DNA of 56,867 bases, from NCBI GenBank assembly GCA_014885115.2, contig WKLE02004560.1, positions 1 to 56,867 on the forward strand, given 5' to 3'. Position numbers and translations under genes: made by a program. Shown here in pieces: positions 20,436 through 30,653 of the stretch (the stretch's first letter is position 1; the number at the start of each line of letters is the position of its first letter). The notes beneath the pieces are model-generated. The model worked only from the letters and a program-made list of their open reading frames with translations. It searched no databases and was not told the DNA's origin. The DNA comes from Asterionellopsis glacialis (lineage: Eukaryota; Bacillariophyta; Plagiogrammaphyceae; Rhaphoneidales; Asterionellopsidaceae).

Positions 20436-21665
20436 ATGATGAAAGAATCCATCATCCCTGTTCTCATAATACTTGCTGCCTTTTCATTGGTATCGCTCAG
20501 ACACCTTTGGCAGACAGGTCACAACTTTTTCTTTCCAACAAATGATGTCAAGGAATCGATTGTCAGCAGCGGCAATGCCAAGGCCACGATTGCTTACGCC
20601 GTCTCCCTCACCAAGTGCAAGAAGGGTGATGGGAACTTGCGTTCTGCAATGGGTGTGATATCCGAGTCCGCTAGGCGTAATTCGTTTGAGAATCCGTCAA
20701 GCGGGTCCAAGTACTCCCATCGGATGGTAGCATTCGTCCACCCGGACGCCGAGAAATGCGAATCAGATGTTAGAGACATGGGATATGAGGTCTTGCGAAG
20801 AGATGCTCCCGTCAGCGTTACGGAAATAAGGGGGGAGTTCCTCCGCACGCACCTCAAGGGATCTGGGGCGGGAGGCAATGGCGAGAAGGAGTTTCTGAAG
20901 CTGTACTCGTACACTCTTATGGAACACCCCGTCGTTGTTCATCTGGACCTTGATACAATTATCCTTCGGCCAATGGACGAGCTATTTGACGCTCTGATTG
21001 ATGGTGAGGAGTCATCTTCCTGGAAGAGCCTCCCCCTTCAAAGCCGATATGCTGTGAGGCCAAGAAACATCGAAGCCTTTATTACGCGGGATTATGGCAT
21101 GATCAACACCAAGGGCGTTGTCGGAATGCAAGCAGGCTTCTTCGTCGTGAAGCCTGACATGGAGCGGTTTACGGAGTTGCGAGATATTGTTAAGGAGGGG
21201 GATTTTAAAAGGGGCCAAGGCTGGGGAGGAGGAGTTGTTGGCGGTGCATACTACGGTGACATGCGGCTCCAGGGGCTGTTGGCTTATTATTACGACTTCG
21301 TTCAAAGGGGTAAGGCAGCCGAGCTTGATCGATGTGTGTACAATAACATGGCAGATGACCCTTACGATGATGACGACACTTGCCTCGATGGGACGGAGAG
21401 TCCGTGCAAGGACTGTCGGGACACACCGTTGGCGGGGGTGGCTGTGGCCCATTTCACGCATTGCCAAAAGCCGTGGGGTTGTAAGGATTGGAAAAAGAGC
21501 AACTCAGAGAGTGCTCGGCTGTGCATGCAATTTTATTACGAGTGGTACAAGACACTAAACTCAGCTGGGAAGACTTTGGGAACAGTGCACCAAAGTAACA
21601 ATACTTACAAGCCAGACCTTTTCTTTGGGCACTGCAACTCGACTGGAGCATTCATTCCCATTTAA
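20436..21665 (+). CDS. GT8-like (glycogenin-type) glycosyltransferase, membrane anchored
   Basis: Intact 409-aa intronless ORF. The N-terminus has one hydrophobic anchor (about residues 6-20, IIPVLIILAAFSLV). The catalytic part begins near residue 50 (KATIAYAVSLTKC), and VVVHLDLDTIILRPMDELFD at about residues 166-185 supplies the metal-binding DXD motif typical of nucleotide-diphospho-sugar transferases of the GT8 type. Later Cys-rich parts (SPCKDCRDTPL, HCQKPWGCKDW) suggest disulfides in the secretory pathway. Third codon positions are markedly richer in G/C than in RPN1 or the GT2 gene on either side, and the gene lies inside a segment bounded by duplicated gene ends, so it looks like a relocated or acquired gene. 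Acceptor unknown. Confidence 0.75.
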   Translation: MMKESIIPVLIILAAFSLVSLRHLWQTGHNFFFPTNDVKESIVSSGNAKATIAYAVSLTKCKKGDGNLRSAMGVISESARRNSFENPSSGSKYSHRMVAFVHPDAEKCESDVRDMGYEVLRRDAPVSVTEIRGEFLRTHLKGSGAGGNGEKEFLKLYSYTLMEHPVVVHLDLDTIILRPMDELFDALIDGEESSSWKSLPLQSRYAVRPRNIEAFITRDYGMINTKGVVGMQAGFFVVKPDMERFTELRDIVKEGDFKRGQGWGGGVVGGAYYGDMRLQGLLAYYYDFVQRGKAAELDRCVYNNMADDPYDDDDTCLDGTESPCKDCRDTPLAGVAVAHFTHCQKPWGCKDWKKSNSESARLCMQFYYEWYKTLNSAGKTLGTVHQSNNTYKPDLFFGHCNSTGAFIPI

Positions 21666-21668
21666 TTT

Positions 21669-22016
21669 GGCATGATGGAAGTACGACTTATAGGTTTGGC
21701 CCTTGGTATGATTTGCGTTGGAAAATGTGGTGAAACTGTGGGTGGTGCTATTGTCCAACGACTTGTTGAAGCCAAAGAAGAAGAATTAGCACATTCCCAT
21801 GCAGGATTCTTATGGCTTGGACTTGGTCTACTTTTCATGGGTCAAATGGAAAAGGCATATGTCATTGGTTTGATTTTACCTTGGGTGAAGAAGTTGTATC
21901 CAAAATGGCCTTGCGAGTATTTGATTATTTATATATATATTACTATGAATCCTCATTGAGAGAGGGCGTGCGATTAGTATTGGCTGTATTGCAAATTTCC
22001 AGATCCGCAAGATAAA
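21669..22016 (+). pseudogene. Decayed partial copy of RPN1 exon 3
   Basis: Aligns with RPN1 from about 17551 (ATGATGGAGGTATGCC region) to 17745 at high similarity (shared peptides IVQRL, EEELAHSHA, LGLGLLF). It then skips about 160 bp to match 17920-17980, matches 18000-18050, and jumps to the RPN1 3' flank (18774 on). These internal deletions and frame changes make it non-functional. It directly adjoins the GT2 gene 3' end, as the genuine RPN1 3' end presumably once did. Confidence 0.88.
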
Positions 22017-22093
22017 TTGGCATAAAAAAATAATAAACCCAAAATAGCGAATTATGTGTGTATATATTTTGCTTCTCTCTACATAGCATTTAT

Positions 22094-24742
22094 CTATAAT
22101 CCAGCTGTTGTTGTAGCTTTTGTCTTTTTGGTGAGGAAATTTATTCGTTTACTTGCCTTTCCAAAAAAGGCACGAAGTGACGATGGTTCCCAACCATGTT
22201 TCATTTCTTTTGTACGTTCATCATATTCGCTAATTTCTTCCGATGGCACACGAGATGATGCCCATTTTATCAATCGTTCTCCAAATGAATGATATAGTTT
22301 ACGTATTCTTTCCCCAGATAAATCTTCTTCATACTTATTGGTATGACGACGTAAACCAAATGCATTTCTTTTGACTTTACTTTGTCCATGACTACTACCA
22401 TCTTCTTTTATATGGAATGCACCCTGTCGCTCCAGTGCGTGTTCGGTCAAGGACAAGGCATCTAGGGCTGTGACACGGATAGCACTTTTGACTTCTGTTA
22501 ATTGACCACGTACCGATGGATCAAATTTACGGTGTGTACATATAATGGAATTATGGAACTTCAAGTTTTGGGATGCCGCAATGGATGTCCAATGGAATTG
22601 GACATCGTTATGGACCTTGGTAGGGCCAAAGTAGACATCTGCATCTCTCATGAGTTTAGTGGAGGTCAATTGTTTCCATGGATAATTAATTAATTTCAAG
22701 GCTTCTTCGCGACGCCTTCTTTGCGGTCCTGGACCAAGCCACCATCGAGATAGCATTTTATTCCATATCCGTTGATCACCTCCCATCATCCCCTGAAAGG
22801 AACTGCTTCCTTTGGAAACCATTTCTTGTTCATAGGGTAAAATTAACAAGTCTGATTTGGATGTTGTAGCTATATCGACAGCATCTGCCAAGGCTGCAAA
22901 GTCGTAGGTATCATCGGCATCGACAAAGTATACATATCGACCCTCCATTAAGGGGATGGCACGATTACGTGCACGTCCAGCTCCGGCATGTGAGGTTTGT
23001 AACAAGTAAAAGTTATCCTTGTGTATATTGGCAAACAAACGTAATATATCTAGGGTGGTATCGGAGGATCCATCATCAATGGCAAAGACTTCAAAGGTAA
23101 AGCCTGATCGGTAATTCCCCAATCCTGCATACATGGATTCTAGCAAGGAGGGTAACAAGTCAGCTACATTGTAGGTTGGTAAAATGATGGATAAATCCAT
23201 GGTTTTGGTATTGTGTGTATTGGTATTGTTTAGATTGGTTGGTGGATCAAAGTAAATTGTCTTGGGTAGGGATGCTTTATAGGTGGGTGATAATTTATCC
23301 AACCAATAATCACGATGTTGAACGAATAAATTTTCAAATTTCATTTTCATTTCTGGTGATTTTTGAAATTTAGCAATCCATCGTGATGCCTTGAGAAATT
23401 CAAAATATGTTTTTGCAATTTCAGGTGTAGCAATTTTAGAACAAGGATTATTGTTTTGTTCTTGTCTACTACTTGTTTTGGAAGCAAACAATTTTTTGAT
23501 GCCGCCACTGGATGTAATATCCAAATCATCAAATAACATTTGACCAATTTGATATAAATTAGGAAAGTATCCAGCAGATCTAGCAGCTGCTGAGTATCCT
23601 TTCCAATATTCATCGGGTGATATTTTTTGATCACGGGCTTCAAATACTGCTGATGTTTGACCCTTCCGTGCTTGTCGATGATGGAACAAGACTTTATCAA
23701 TTTTAGTAATGCGTGCTGCATGACCCAATGTTAACCAATGGAAGGTATTATCTTCGTAAAAGTAATCTCCTTCGGGGAACCTTAAATTATATTCTTCTAA
23801 TAAACTGCGTTTGTAAAATTTACGCCATGGAACAGGTGATATACGTAATGCAACAGGGTAGGACAAAATATTAAAGGGTACATCTGTAGGGAGTGTTTCC
23901 CATTTGTCTTTATGATCATAGGCTTCTGTAAATATAAATTCATCGTCAGCAGCAGCAGCAGTTGTTTCATTGTTGACAATAAAGGAATTAAAGTCTGCCA
24001 TGACTATATCGGCATCGTGCTGTTTGGCACTTTGCACAAATAATTCAGTTGCAGTAGGTTCCAAATAATCATCACCGTCCATAATCATCATGTATTCACT
24101 TCTAGAGGAACAATGTGTCATGCCAATGTTGGTAGGTTGTCCTGCACCACCATTGGTATTATGACCGAGTTGTATGGGACGGATTCGTCGTATTATTTTG
24201 TTATTGTAATACGCATTTGCTTCTTTTCGTTGTCGTTCTTGTTCATCTGCATAGCGTTGTATTATAGAAAATGTGTTATCTGTCGAAACATCATCTACAA
24301 TTATTATTTCAATATTCGAATAGGTTTGATTTAAAATAGAGTCCAAGGCGAAACCAATGTAGTCTTCAATATTGTACGTTGTCATGACAAGACAAACTAA
24401 CGGATGTTTACGATTCATACGTGGTGTTGCATAGGTTTGTGGATTGGAATACAGTTGAGCTACGGAGCTTGTGGTAGTGGATAATCGAGGATTGCATCCG
24501 TACATTGTTGCACCACGTTGTTCGGAGTGAACAATAAGGCCGTCCAATTCGTGTGATCGATTTACAAGTGCAGTACGCATCAATAAAACATGGAGTATAA
24601 GTAAGGAAATTACCAAACCAACAAGAATTTGTCGTCCTACTCGAAGACTGTATTTTTTGTTGGTGTGGCTGTGTGATCGTCGTCCTCCATTTCGCAAAGA
24701 CGATACATTTTTGAGTTGTAGTGGTATTTTGAGTGCAGTCAT
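22094..24742 (-). CDS. Two-domain GT2 glycosyltransferase, type II membrane protein
   Basis: The ORF from ATG 24742 gives 882 aa; the longer frame upstream opens only with GTG. A short basic N-terminus precedes one membrane segment at about residues 39-54 (ILVGLVISLLILHVLL). The first GT2 (GT-A) domain runs from about 114 (LVCLVMTTYN, IIIVDDVSTDNT, MDGDDYLEPT at about 221-230). The second begins near 515 (LSIILPTYNVADLL, FAIDDGSSDTT, VDADDT at about 608). Both keep the nucleotide-binding Asp residues and DxD motif. Such tandem GT2 proteins resemble capsule or lipopolysaccharide polymerising enzymes. The likely role is building an extracellular or cell-wall glycan in the Golgi, but sugars are not predictable. 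A 120-bp copy of its 3' end lies at 18828-18948. Confidence 0.85.
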   Translation of the reverse strand: MTALKIPLQLKNVSSLRNGGRRSHSHTNKKYSLRVGRQILVGLVISLLILHVLLMRTALVNRSHELDGLIVHSEQRGATMYGCNPRLSTTTSSVAQLYSNPQTYATPRMNRKHPLVCLVMTTYNIEDYIGFALDSILNQTYSNIEIIIVDDVSTDNTFSIIQRYADEQERQRKEANAYYNNKIIRRIRPIQLGHNTNGGAGQPTNIGMTHCSSRSEYMMIMDGDDYLEPTATELFVQSAKQHDADIVMADFNSFIVNNETTAAAADDEFIFTEAYDHKDKWETLPTDVPFNILSYPVALRISPVPWRKFYKRSLLEEYNLRFPEGDYFYEDNTFHWLTLGHAARITKIDKVLFHHRQARKGQTSAVFEARDQKISPDEYWKGYSAAARSAGYFPNLYQIGQMLFDDLDITSSGGIKKLFASKTSSRQEQNNNPCSKIATPEIAKTYFEFLKASRWIAKFQKSPEMKMKFENLFVQHRDYWLDKLSPTYKASLPKTIYFDPPTNLNNTNTHNTKTMDLSIILPTYNVADLLPSLLESMYAGLGNYRSGFTFEVFAIDDGSSDTTLDILRLFANIHKDNFYLLQTSHAGAGRARNRAIPLMEGRYVYFVDADDTYDFAALADAVDIATTSKSDLLILPYEQEMVSKGSSSFQGMMGGDQRIWNKMLSRWWLGPGPQRRRREEALKLINYPWKQLTSTKLMRDADVYFGPTKVHNDVQFHWTSIAASQNLKFHNSIICTHRKFDPSVRGQLTEVKSAIRVTALDALSLTEHALERQGAFHIKEDGSSHGQSKVKRNAFGLRRHTNKYEEDLSGERIRKLYHSFGERLIKWASSRVPSEEISEYDERTKEMKHGWEPSSLRAFFGKASKRINFLTKKTKATTTAGL

Positions 24743-25821
24743 TTTTGTTTCATTCGTCTTCTCTCTCTCTCTATTTAATTTTCTCTTTATCTCTTTTTTT
24801 TTAAATCTATCTCTTTGGTGTTTTTTTTTTCCTACACCGCACGAACGTTTCAATCCTCTAAAGTAACACACCGGTAAAGGTATGAAGAAGATTGGGGATA
24901 TGAGTATGGTTGTCTATTGTAAAACTATGCGAGCGAGAGTGAGTTCCAAAGCCTTTTCGTGAATGTACAAAAAATACCAAAAATACTTGTTTTCCAACCG
25001 CACAAAACAATGCAGAAACTCGCCTCTCGGTAGAAGTAGTACCTGTAAGTACTGGTTTCAAGTGTACCTGGTACGAGTACGGTAGGATAGTCCCCCCCCG
25101 TTTTGTTTGGCGCACATACAGCAAACTACCAAAAGTACCAGTAGGACCTACGTAATGGTATCTGGTACATGTTCCCTATGACATGAGCCTACCCGGTCTA
25201 CGTACAGGTGCAGTACTGAATTCTGTAGGGTACTTGGTACGGGTTCGGCTCTACTACCGTAAATTTATCCCCGAGGTAAATATCACGTACCTGGTACTTG
25301 GTACGTTTTTATTATTTGTCATTGGAATGACTATAGTAGTAGATGGGTTCAGATTTATAATGCGCCAGCGATGCAAATAATGTACAATGAGCAATTGTAT
25401 GATCGACGCGTTCTCAGGACCATAGTACGAGGCGCATTATACAAAATACAATGTCCAATAAACTGTAGATGTTCTGCTGATCCTTTTTAGCATCGTAGCT
25501 ATTAAATAATTATATAGATGCCGCCTCTGCTTACTACTTTGGACTCTTTGACTGAGTACAGGTACCTGGTACACCTAATAGGTTTTTCTATCTTTTAGAT
25601 GAAAAAAGGGGAATGAATATTATTTTTCCAATGAATAATGTATTCCAACATTTCGCAGACCGGTTTGCCGTTTTTAAAAATTTCGATAATACAAGTTTGT
25701 ATGAACACCATAGTGTATGATGTTTGAGTACACTCCACGAATGTTTTTTTTTAAAAAAAAGCTTTTATTTTGTGGTTTGTAGGGGGGAGGTATTGAACTT
25801 TTTGTTTCTAATATATAATAT
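24743..25821. promoter_or_regulatory. Spacer with a cluster of GTACCTGGTAC motifs
   Basis: About 1.08 kb with no gene. Close to the GT2 start are (CT)n and T-rich tracts (about 24760-24830). Exact GTACCTGGTAC near-palindromes occur at 25064-25074, 25287-25297 and 25562-25572, with degenerate forms at about 25157-25167 and 25230-25240. The ORF at 25183-25380 is largely made of these motifs. Confidence 0.6.
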
Positions 25822-27420
25822 TCATTGTTCAACGTCAAAGCCTTTTTCTGTGATTTCATTAATGGCATCTCCTAATCTTTGAATGTCGTCCATAACAACA
25901 TGCCGTCCAAAACTAATTCGAACACCAACATCTGTACCCTTCCAAACAAATATTGGAACTTCAATTGCATACTCATTCCAAAGTTTTAAAACAACATGCT
26001 TCTTGATGAGTTTTAATTTTTGAGGTAGAGAAAGGTCATTGCTTTTTTCACTGCCACTGCCACTACTTGTGTCTTTTTGTCTATGAAAACGAATTGCTTT
26101 CAATAAACGTAATGTCGGTAGTGGAAATGATAACATTGGTAAAGCAACATCATCACTACCACCACACCATATGGTTGCTTCCTCCAAGGTCATATTCCAT
26201 GCACTTGATAAAATTTGTATAGAGTCACGTCTAAGTTTCATGGCATGAGCTTGCAATGCTTCCTCCTTTTTTAATACAATATCAAGACAATGGGGCAATA
26301 CCATTATATTTTCATATTCTCGTGTACTTTCATCATAAATACCTTGGGTTAATCCATCTGTTAAATATCCTGGTTTAGAGGCATCTAAATACATTTCCAT
26401 GATGGTCTTGTTCTTGTTCCCGTCGTTTTCATTGTTATTGTTATTGTTATTGCTATCATTGGATAATCCTAACCATCCACCGTCAATGACAATTCTGGAT
26501 ATATCAATAAAGGACGAATAGAGAGTTTCGACATTTTGTTTATTGACCCAAAGTCCACCTGATGATCCACGGGGGGTATTCACCCACTTGTGAAATGTAA
26601 CACAATAAAATGTAGCATTCAATGCTCCAATATCAATATACAAAGATGGTATAGACCCAGGTACATGAGCACCATCGACTAATGTGGGGACCTTGAGAGA
26701 ATGACAGAGTGTACATATTTTCTGGACGGGAAACATGACGGATGGTTTGGAAGATATATGATCAAAGACACATAATTTCACATTTCGTTTTTGGACCAAT
26801 ACTAGGTCATTCAATACTTGTTCAAAGGCATTGTAGATTTCATCTAAATGACACCCGTGTGGACTGGGTACTGTAATCCAATCAAGTTGATACGTGTGTG
26901 ACATGTGCGATATAGCATCTACAAGTGAATGATAGATCATATCACTTGTTACAATGACATCACCCTTTTTAAATTGAACAGAACCCAATACACCAAAGAG
27001 GGCGGGGGTGACCGATACAAAACTAAATCCATCACGATGACAACTTTCTTCTTCTTTATTTTTACACGAAGAAGGTATTTTTAAATAGTCACACGCTCGT
27101 TGTTTAGCTCGACTGACTAATGCAGGAACAATAGATCTATGGTATACCATGGGCTGTTTATAACACATTTGTGTTAAATGATGACGTAATGTCAATACCG
27201 ATGGATGAGGATCGCCAAAACCACCATGGTTCAAATATGACATGTGAGCATGATGTTGGCCATGGTCATGGTCATGTTCGTGTTCGTAATGTGTAGTACT
27301 AGCAATGTAATCATTGTCCACGTTTGATAATAAAGAAGATTCAAAGGCAAAATAATTATTCAATATCGAATCTATCGATGGTGGTGGTACACGTTGTGGT
27401 ATCTTTTTGGACTTTTTCAT
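25822..27420 (-). CDS. Class V PLP-dependent aminotransferase-fold enzyme (isopenicillin N epimerase-like)
   Basis: From ATG 27420 the ORF encodes 532 aa (the upstream extension starts only at GTG). Features of the class V family: YLNHGGFGDPHPSVL near residue 62 (the family's LNHGSFG-type opening), VDGAHVPGS at about 248-256 with the cofactor-binding Asp and His, and FHKWVNTPRGSSG at about 276-288 containing the expected Schiff-base Lys (about 278). A His/Asp-rich loop precedes the core, and an Asn run inserts near residue 318-332. Related enzymes include isopenicillin N epimerase-like proteins, cysteine desulfurases and C-S lyases; the substrate is not evident. It has no obvious presequence, suggesting a cytosolic enzyme. 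Confidence 0.83.
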   Translation of the reverse strand: MKKSKKIPQRVPPPSIDSILNNYFAFESSLLSNVDNDYIASTTHYEHEHDHDHGQHHAHMSYLNHGGFGDPHPSVLTLRHHLTQMCYKQPMVYHRSIVPALVSRAKQRACDYLKIPSSCKNKEEESCHRDGFSFVSVTPALFGVLGSVQFKKGDVIVTSDMIYHSLVDAISHMSHTYQLDWITVPSPHGCHLDEIYNAFEQVLNDLVLVQKRNVKLCVFDHISSKPSVMFPVQKICTLCHSLKVPTLVDGAHVPGSIPSLYIDIGALNATFYCVTFHKWVNTPRGSSGGLWVNKQNVETLYSSFIDISRIVIDGGWLGLSNDSNNNNNNNENDGNKNKTIMEMYLDASKPGYLTDGLTQGIYDESTREYENIMVLPHCLDIVLKKEEALQAHAMKLRRDSIQILSSAWNMTLEEATIWCGGSDDVALPMLSFPLPTLRLLKAIRFHRQKDTSSGSGSEKSNDLSLPQKLKLIKKHVVLKLWNEYAIEVPIFVWKGTDVGVRISFGRHVVMDDIQRLGDAINEITEKGFDVEQ

Positions 27421-29380
27421 TTTGGAATTTTTTTTTAATTTCCTTGTCACGAGAGTACTGTAGCTTTTAGAGATATCTCTTTCCGACTGTTCAACTCTCT
27501 ACACTCTCTAGAGGCTATATCAGATTAAAAAGTTCAGGTATGAATAAGGGCTCTTGAGTATTTTTAATTTCCTTTGGTTACTCATTCCTCACATCTGGAA
27601 AGATTCAGAACGATGTTGTTCTGTTGAAGATACGGTACTTATGTGTTGCAGGAGTTGTGCCGTGTCATTTCATTTAAGACAGATAATTAATAGGGATTGA
27701 GTTAAATTAGTTTAAACAGACAGTATTAGGATTAGGAGTAAGAATAGAGAATTTATCACCCATACTCCTACCGTGTCTGTCTGTAAATTGTTGCGAACTT
27801 TTTTTCAGGAATCCATTTTCACCCCAGACGTATTATATATACTGATCGAAAACTCTCAACCTCTAGATTCAGGTTATTGCCATCAACAAGACCAATTCCA
27901 TGTTTGAATGTGGATGTGTATTGATTGAAAGTTAATTAGATTAAAATTAAAGGTGTGTTAATAATCCGTTGGAAAATATAACCGCTTCTTTGAAACTCCA
28001 AAAACAATCCTGTGGAAAACAACAAGAATATAAAAATATAGGAAAACTGTTAAAAATTACCATAAGTGAGAACAAAATGGGTGATGATACTCTGTTTATT
28101 ATTTTTTCTTGCGTATTTTTTGGGGCAGCCCGTTCTTCTCCTCAGAATCATACAGCCATGTATAAAGCACACAAGACTATCAAATTTGTGAACAAAAGCT
28201 GTCAAAAATGAAAAATGATTGACAATGACAGTTTTTCAAACCTTTATTGAAAGGCAATGGCCATTCAAAAAAGAATGCAACTTCCCAAGCACAAAATTTG
28301 TTGACCCTTGCTCTAGTGATTATCCTACCTTGATTTGTCCTCAGCTGGTGAGAACATGATGTAATGAGTGTTTGTGTTCTGGTGACTTCACCACTTTCAA
28401 ATGCAACATGATTCCACTGACACAGGTTGCTGTATTTTGTATATCACATCCATTTTCTGGTTTGTGGTTGATGGCAACATAATGTGGCAGCAACCCCATA
28501 TTATAATCCAGTGTCCTCCCATCCCATATCACCTGCTAAAAGATTCATTCACATACAACCAATGTGAAGGTGTATACCTTTTCTACACGATGATGGTTGA
28601 AATTTTTAACAAAGATATCTACTGATTTTCATCTATAAATCTTGTAGTTCATATTGCTGGTCTCTCTTCTGGTTGATCACTAAATCAAATGCAACTAGTT
28701 AATTTATCATACCTATGTCTTGTCATTCCTGTCTTCCAAATGATGGTGCAGGACCATACTTACACCTAGATCTGTTACTCCACAGGGATGTTCTGGACCT
28801 AAATTCATACCTTGTGATTAAAACATTGATTCCAATCCATTTGAATATCTCACCTTTTGTTGTTCTCTTGTGTTCTTCTCTCTGATCTATTAGTCAAAGT
28901 ACAAATAAGTGTTAGTTGTTCAGGTGGGAACATGAGAAAAAAATAATCAAGACGTGAAATGGAACCCTGCAAACACTGGATATCAGAATTTGAAGAAAGA
29001 TCATCACATAAGCAGAAGCACCCATAATATTACAGGCAAACTGTAGTATTATACTACCCTTTAGGTGAAGTATTTGATCACAGGGTAAAATACCATAAAA
29101 TATTACATTCACACAGTAAATTCCTATTTGTAACAGTACACTACCAAATATTGGCATTTTTACCTGGTTTTCCTTTTCATGTGCTTTCCCTGAACATTAC
29201 ACCTTCATTGAAATATTATACCCATTGCCTTGAAATATCACAGAGCATTGACTACTTTGCTCTACTTTAACACCATCCCAAATATTTACACCTATTGCAT
29301 CACCTGTAGCCTCCAACAAATTGTTATAAACTAAGAGCACATTTTATGTGTACTGCAGCAATTTTTACATATCCAGTGTA
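27421..29380. other. AT-rich gene desert with an inverted repeat
   Basis: About 1.96 kb with no recognisable gene. CTCTCTAGAG at 27504-27513 lies about 85 bp upstream of the PLP enzyme start and may be part of its promoter. An imperfect inverted repeat lies at 27711-27787. From about 28200 the DNA is AT-rich and noncoding; it may include decayed 5' parts of the Copia element that follows, but no gag or protease motif was recognisable and no second LTR was seen. Confidence 0.5.
27711..27787. repeat. Imperfect inverted repeat, possible MITE or hairpin
   Basis: Left arm 27711-27740 (TTTAAACAGACAG ... AGGAGTA) and right arm 27763-27787 (TACTCCTACC ... CTGTCTGTAAA) pair with small mismatches around a loop of about 22 bp. 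The short length and position in a transposon-rich zone fit a MITE fragment; a transcribed hairpin is an alternative. Confidence 0.5.
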
Positions 29381-30517
29381 CAAAGAGGTTTCTCTAAACC
29401 TGGGAAAGTCTTAATATTCAAACGCTCACTTTATGGATTAAAGCAAAGTCCTCAAAACTTCTTCTAACATCTCAAGACAAAACTTGAAAAGTTACATTTT
29501 GAGTCAACTGAGATTGATCCCTCGAACTGAATGGATCCATGACTTTCTTGCAAAGCTTAAAGAAGAAGGTGTTGCCTATGAAGAAGAAGATACTATACCT
29601 GGTCATTTAGGAGTACATGTAGAATGTAATGAAGAGAACAAAACATCACATTGACATAGAAGGTCTTCTCCAACAAATAGCCCAAGCATTAGAAGTAGGT
29701 CATTTGCCATCTGTCATGACACCCACTGCATACAGAGCACTACCATCCAATGAAGAAGGTGATCCACCTGATGGACACTATAACTATTCCAGTGCTGTAG
29801 GGATGTTGATGTATTTGATGAGCAATTCATGTCCAGATATAGCCTTTGCTTGTTCACAAGTTGCACGATTCTAGTTTAGTACTCAACAATCACACAAAAA
29901 GGCATTGGAAAGGATTGGTCAGTACCTCAAGGCCACAATGGATAAAGGACTCATACACAAACCAACAGATGAATTGGCAATTGATTGTTAAGTAGATGCT
30001 GATTTCGCCGCTTTATATGCTTACAAAGATCCGACCAAGCCATTATCAGTCAAAAGTTGTGCTGGTTATGCCATATGTTACGCTGGCTGTCCTGTAATAT
30101 GGAAAAGCAAACTACAAGAATGGATATCTCTTAGCACACTTGAGGCAGAGTATAAGGCTCTCTCAGAATACATGAGAGAGCTTTTACCATTCCAGGAATT
30201 AGTAAAGAAACTTGGAGGCGTTGTTGGATTGCCAAAAGATCAATTAGTGAACTTCAGAACTACGGTTTGGGGAGACAATTTAGGTGCTTTACGATTAGCT
30301 ACAAGTGAACCCGGACAACACTTACCTGGTTCTAAACACTATGCAATACGAGTACATTGGTTTCGACAATTTCTTAAACCTCGGCAGGTCGAAGTAACTA
30401 AGATTGATTCAAAATTTCAAAAGGCGGATATTTTCACCAAAAAAAGGCCTTAGATTTGAACAATTTACGTTCATACGAAGACTACTTTGTGGTTGGTAAA
30501 TCAAACTCGAGAGGGAG
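29381..30517 (+). mobile_element. 3' half of a degenerate Ty1/copia retrotransposon (RT and RNase H)
   Basis: Copia-type polyprotein pieces follow in the right order but with in-frame stops and frame changes: SLYGLKQSPQNF (about 29425), YNYSSAVGMLMYLM and CPDIAFACSQ (about 29787-29865), VDADFA with a stop just before it (about 29990), SLSTLEAEYKALSE (about 30128), WGDNLGALRLA (about 30268) and the closing KADIFTKK (about 30424-30447). Integrase and gag were not found upstream. A purine tract GAGAGGGAG (30509-30517) ends the internal part. The element is dead. Confidence 0.88.
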
Positions 30518-30653
30518 TGTAAAGGAACCAACCAGTCTGTCCTGGTTACTGATTAGTCGGACGAGTCTCCTGGAAACCCAATTAGGATGATTGTAGTAAT
30601 AGGCTCATAATTTTTAATCCCACTAACTTACAACAACATTTTTCATTTATAAG
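30518..30653 (+). repeat. Probable 3' LTR (or LTR fragment) of the Copia element
   Basis: Immediately after the purine tract the sequence begins TGTAAAGGAACC, the expected TG start of an LTR. The end is uncertain; a CA end could lie around 30637 (TTACAACAACA). No matching 5' LTR was seen in the window. The last bases appear to be intron sequence of the adjacent kinase remnant. Confidence 0.5.

Noticed and set aside
25183..25380. 65-aa frame between the GT2 and PLP genes
   Set aside because: Made largely of GTACCTGGTAC-type repeats; no upstream or downstream support.
27421..29380. Search for the missing P-loop exon of thymidylate kinase and for a 5' LTR
   Set aside because: No GKST-like or FPDR-like peptide and no match to TGTAAAGGAACC was seen in this stretch.
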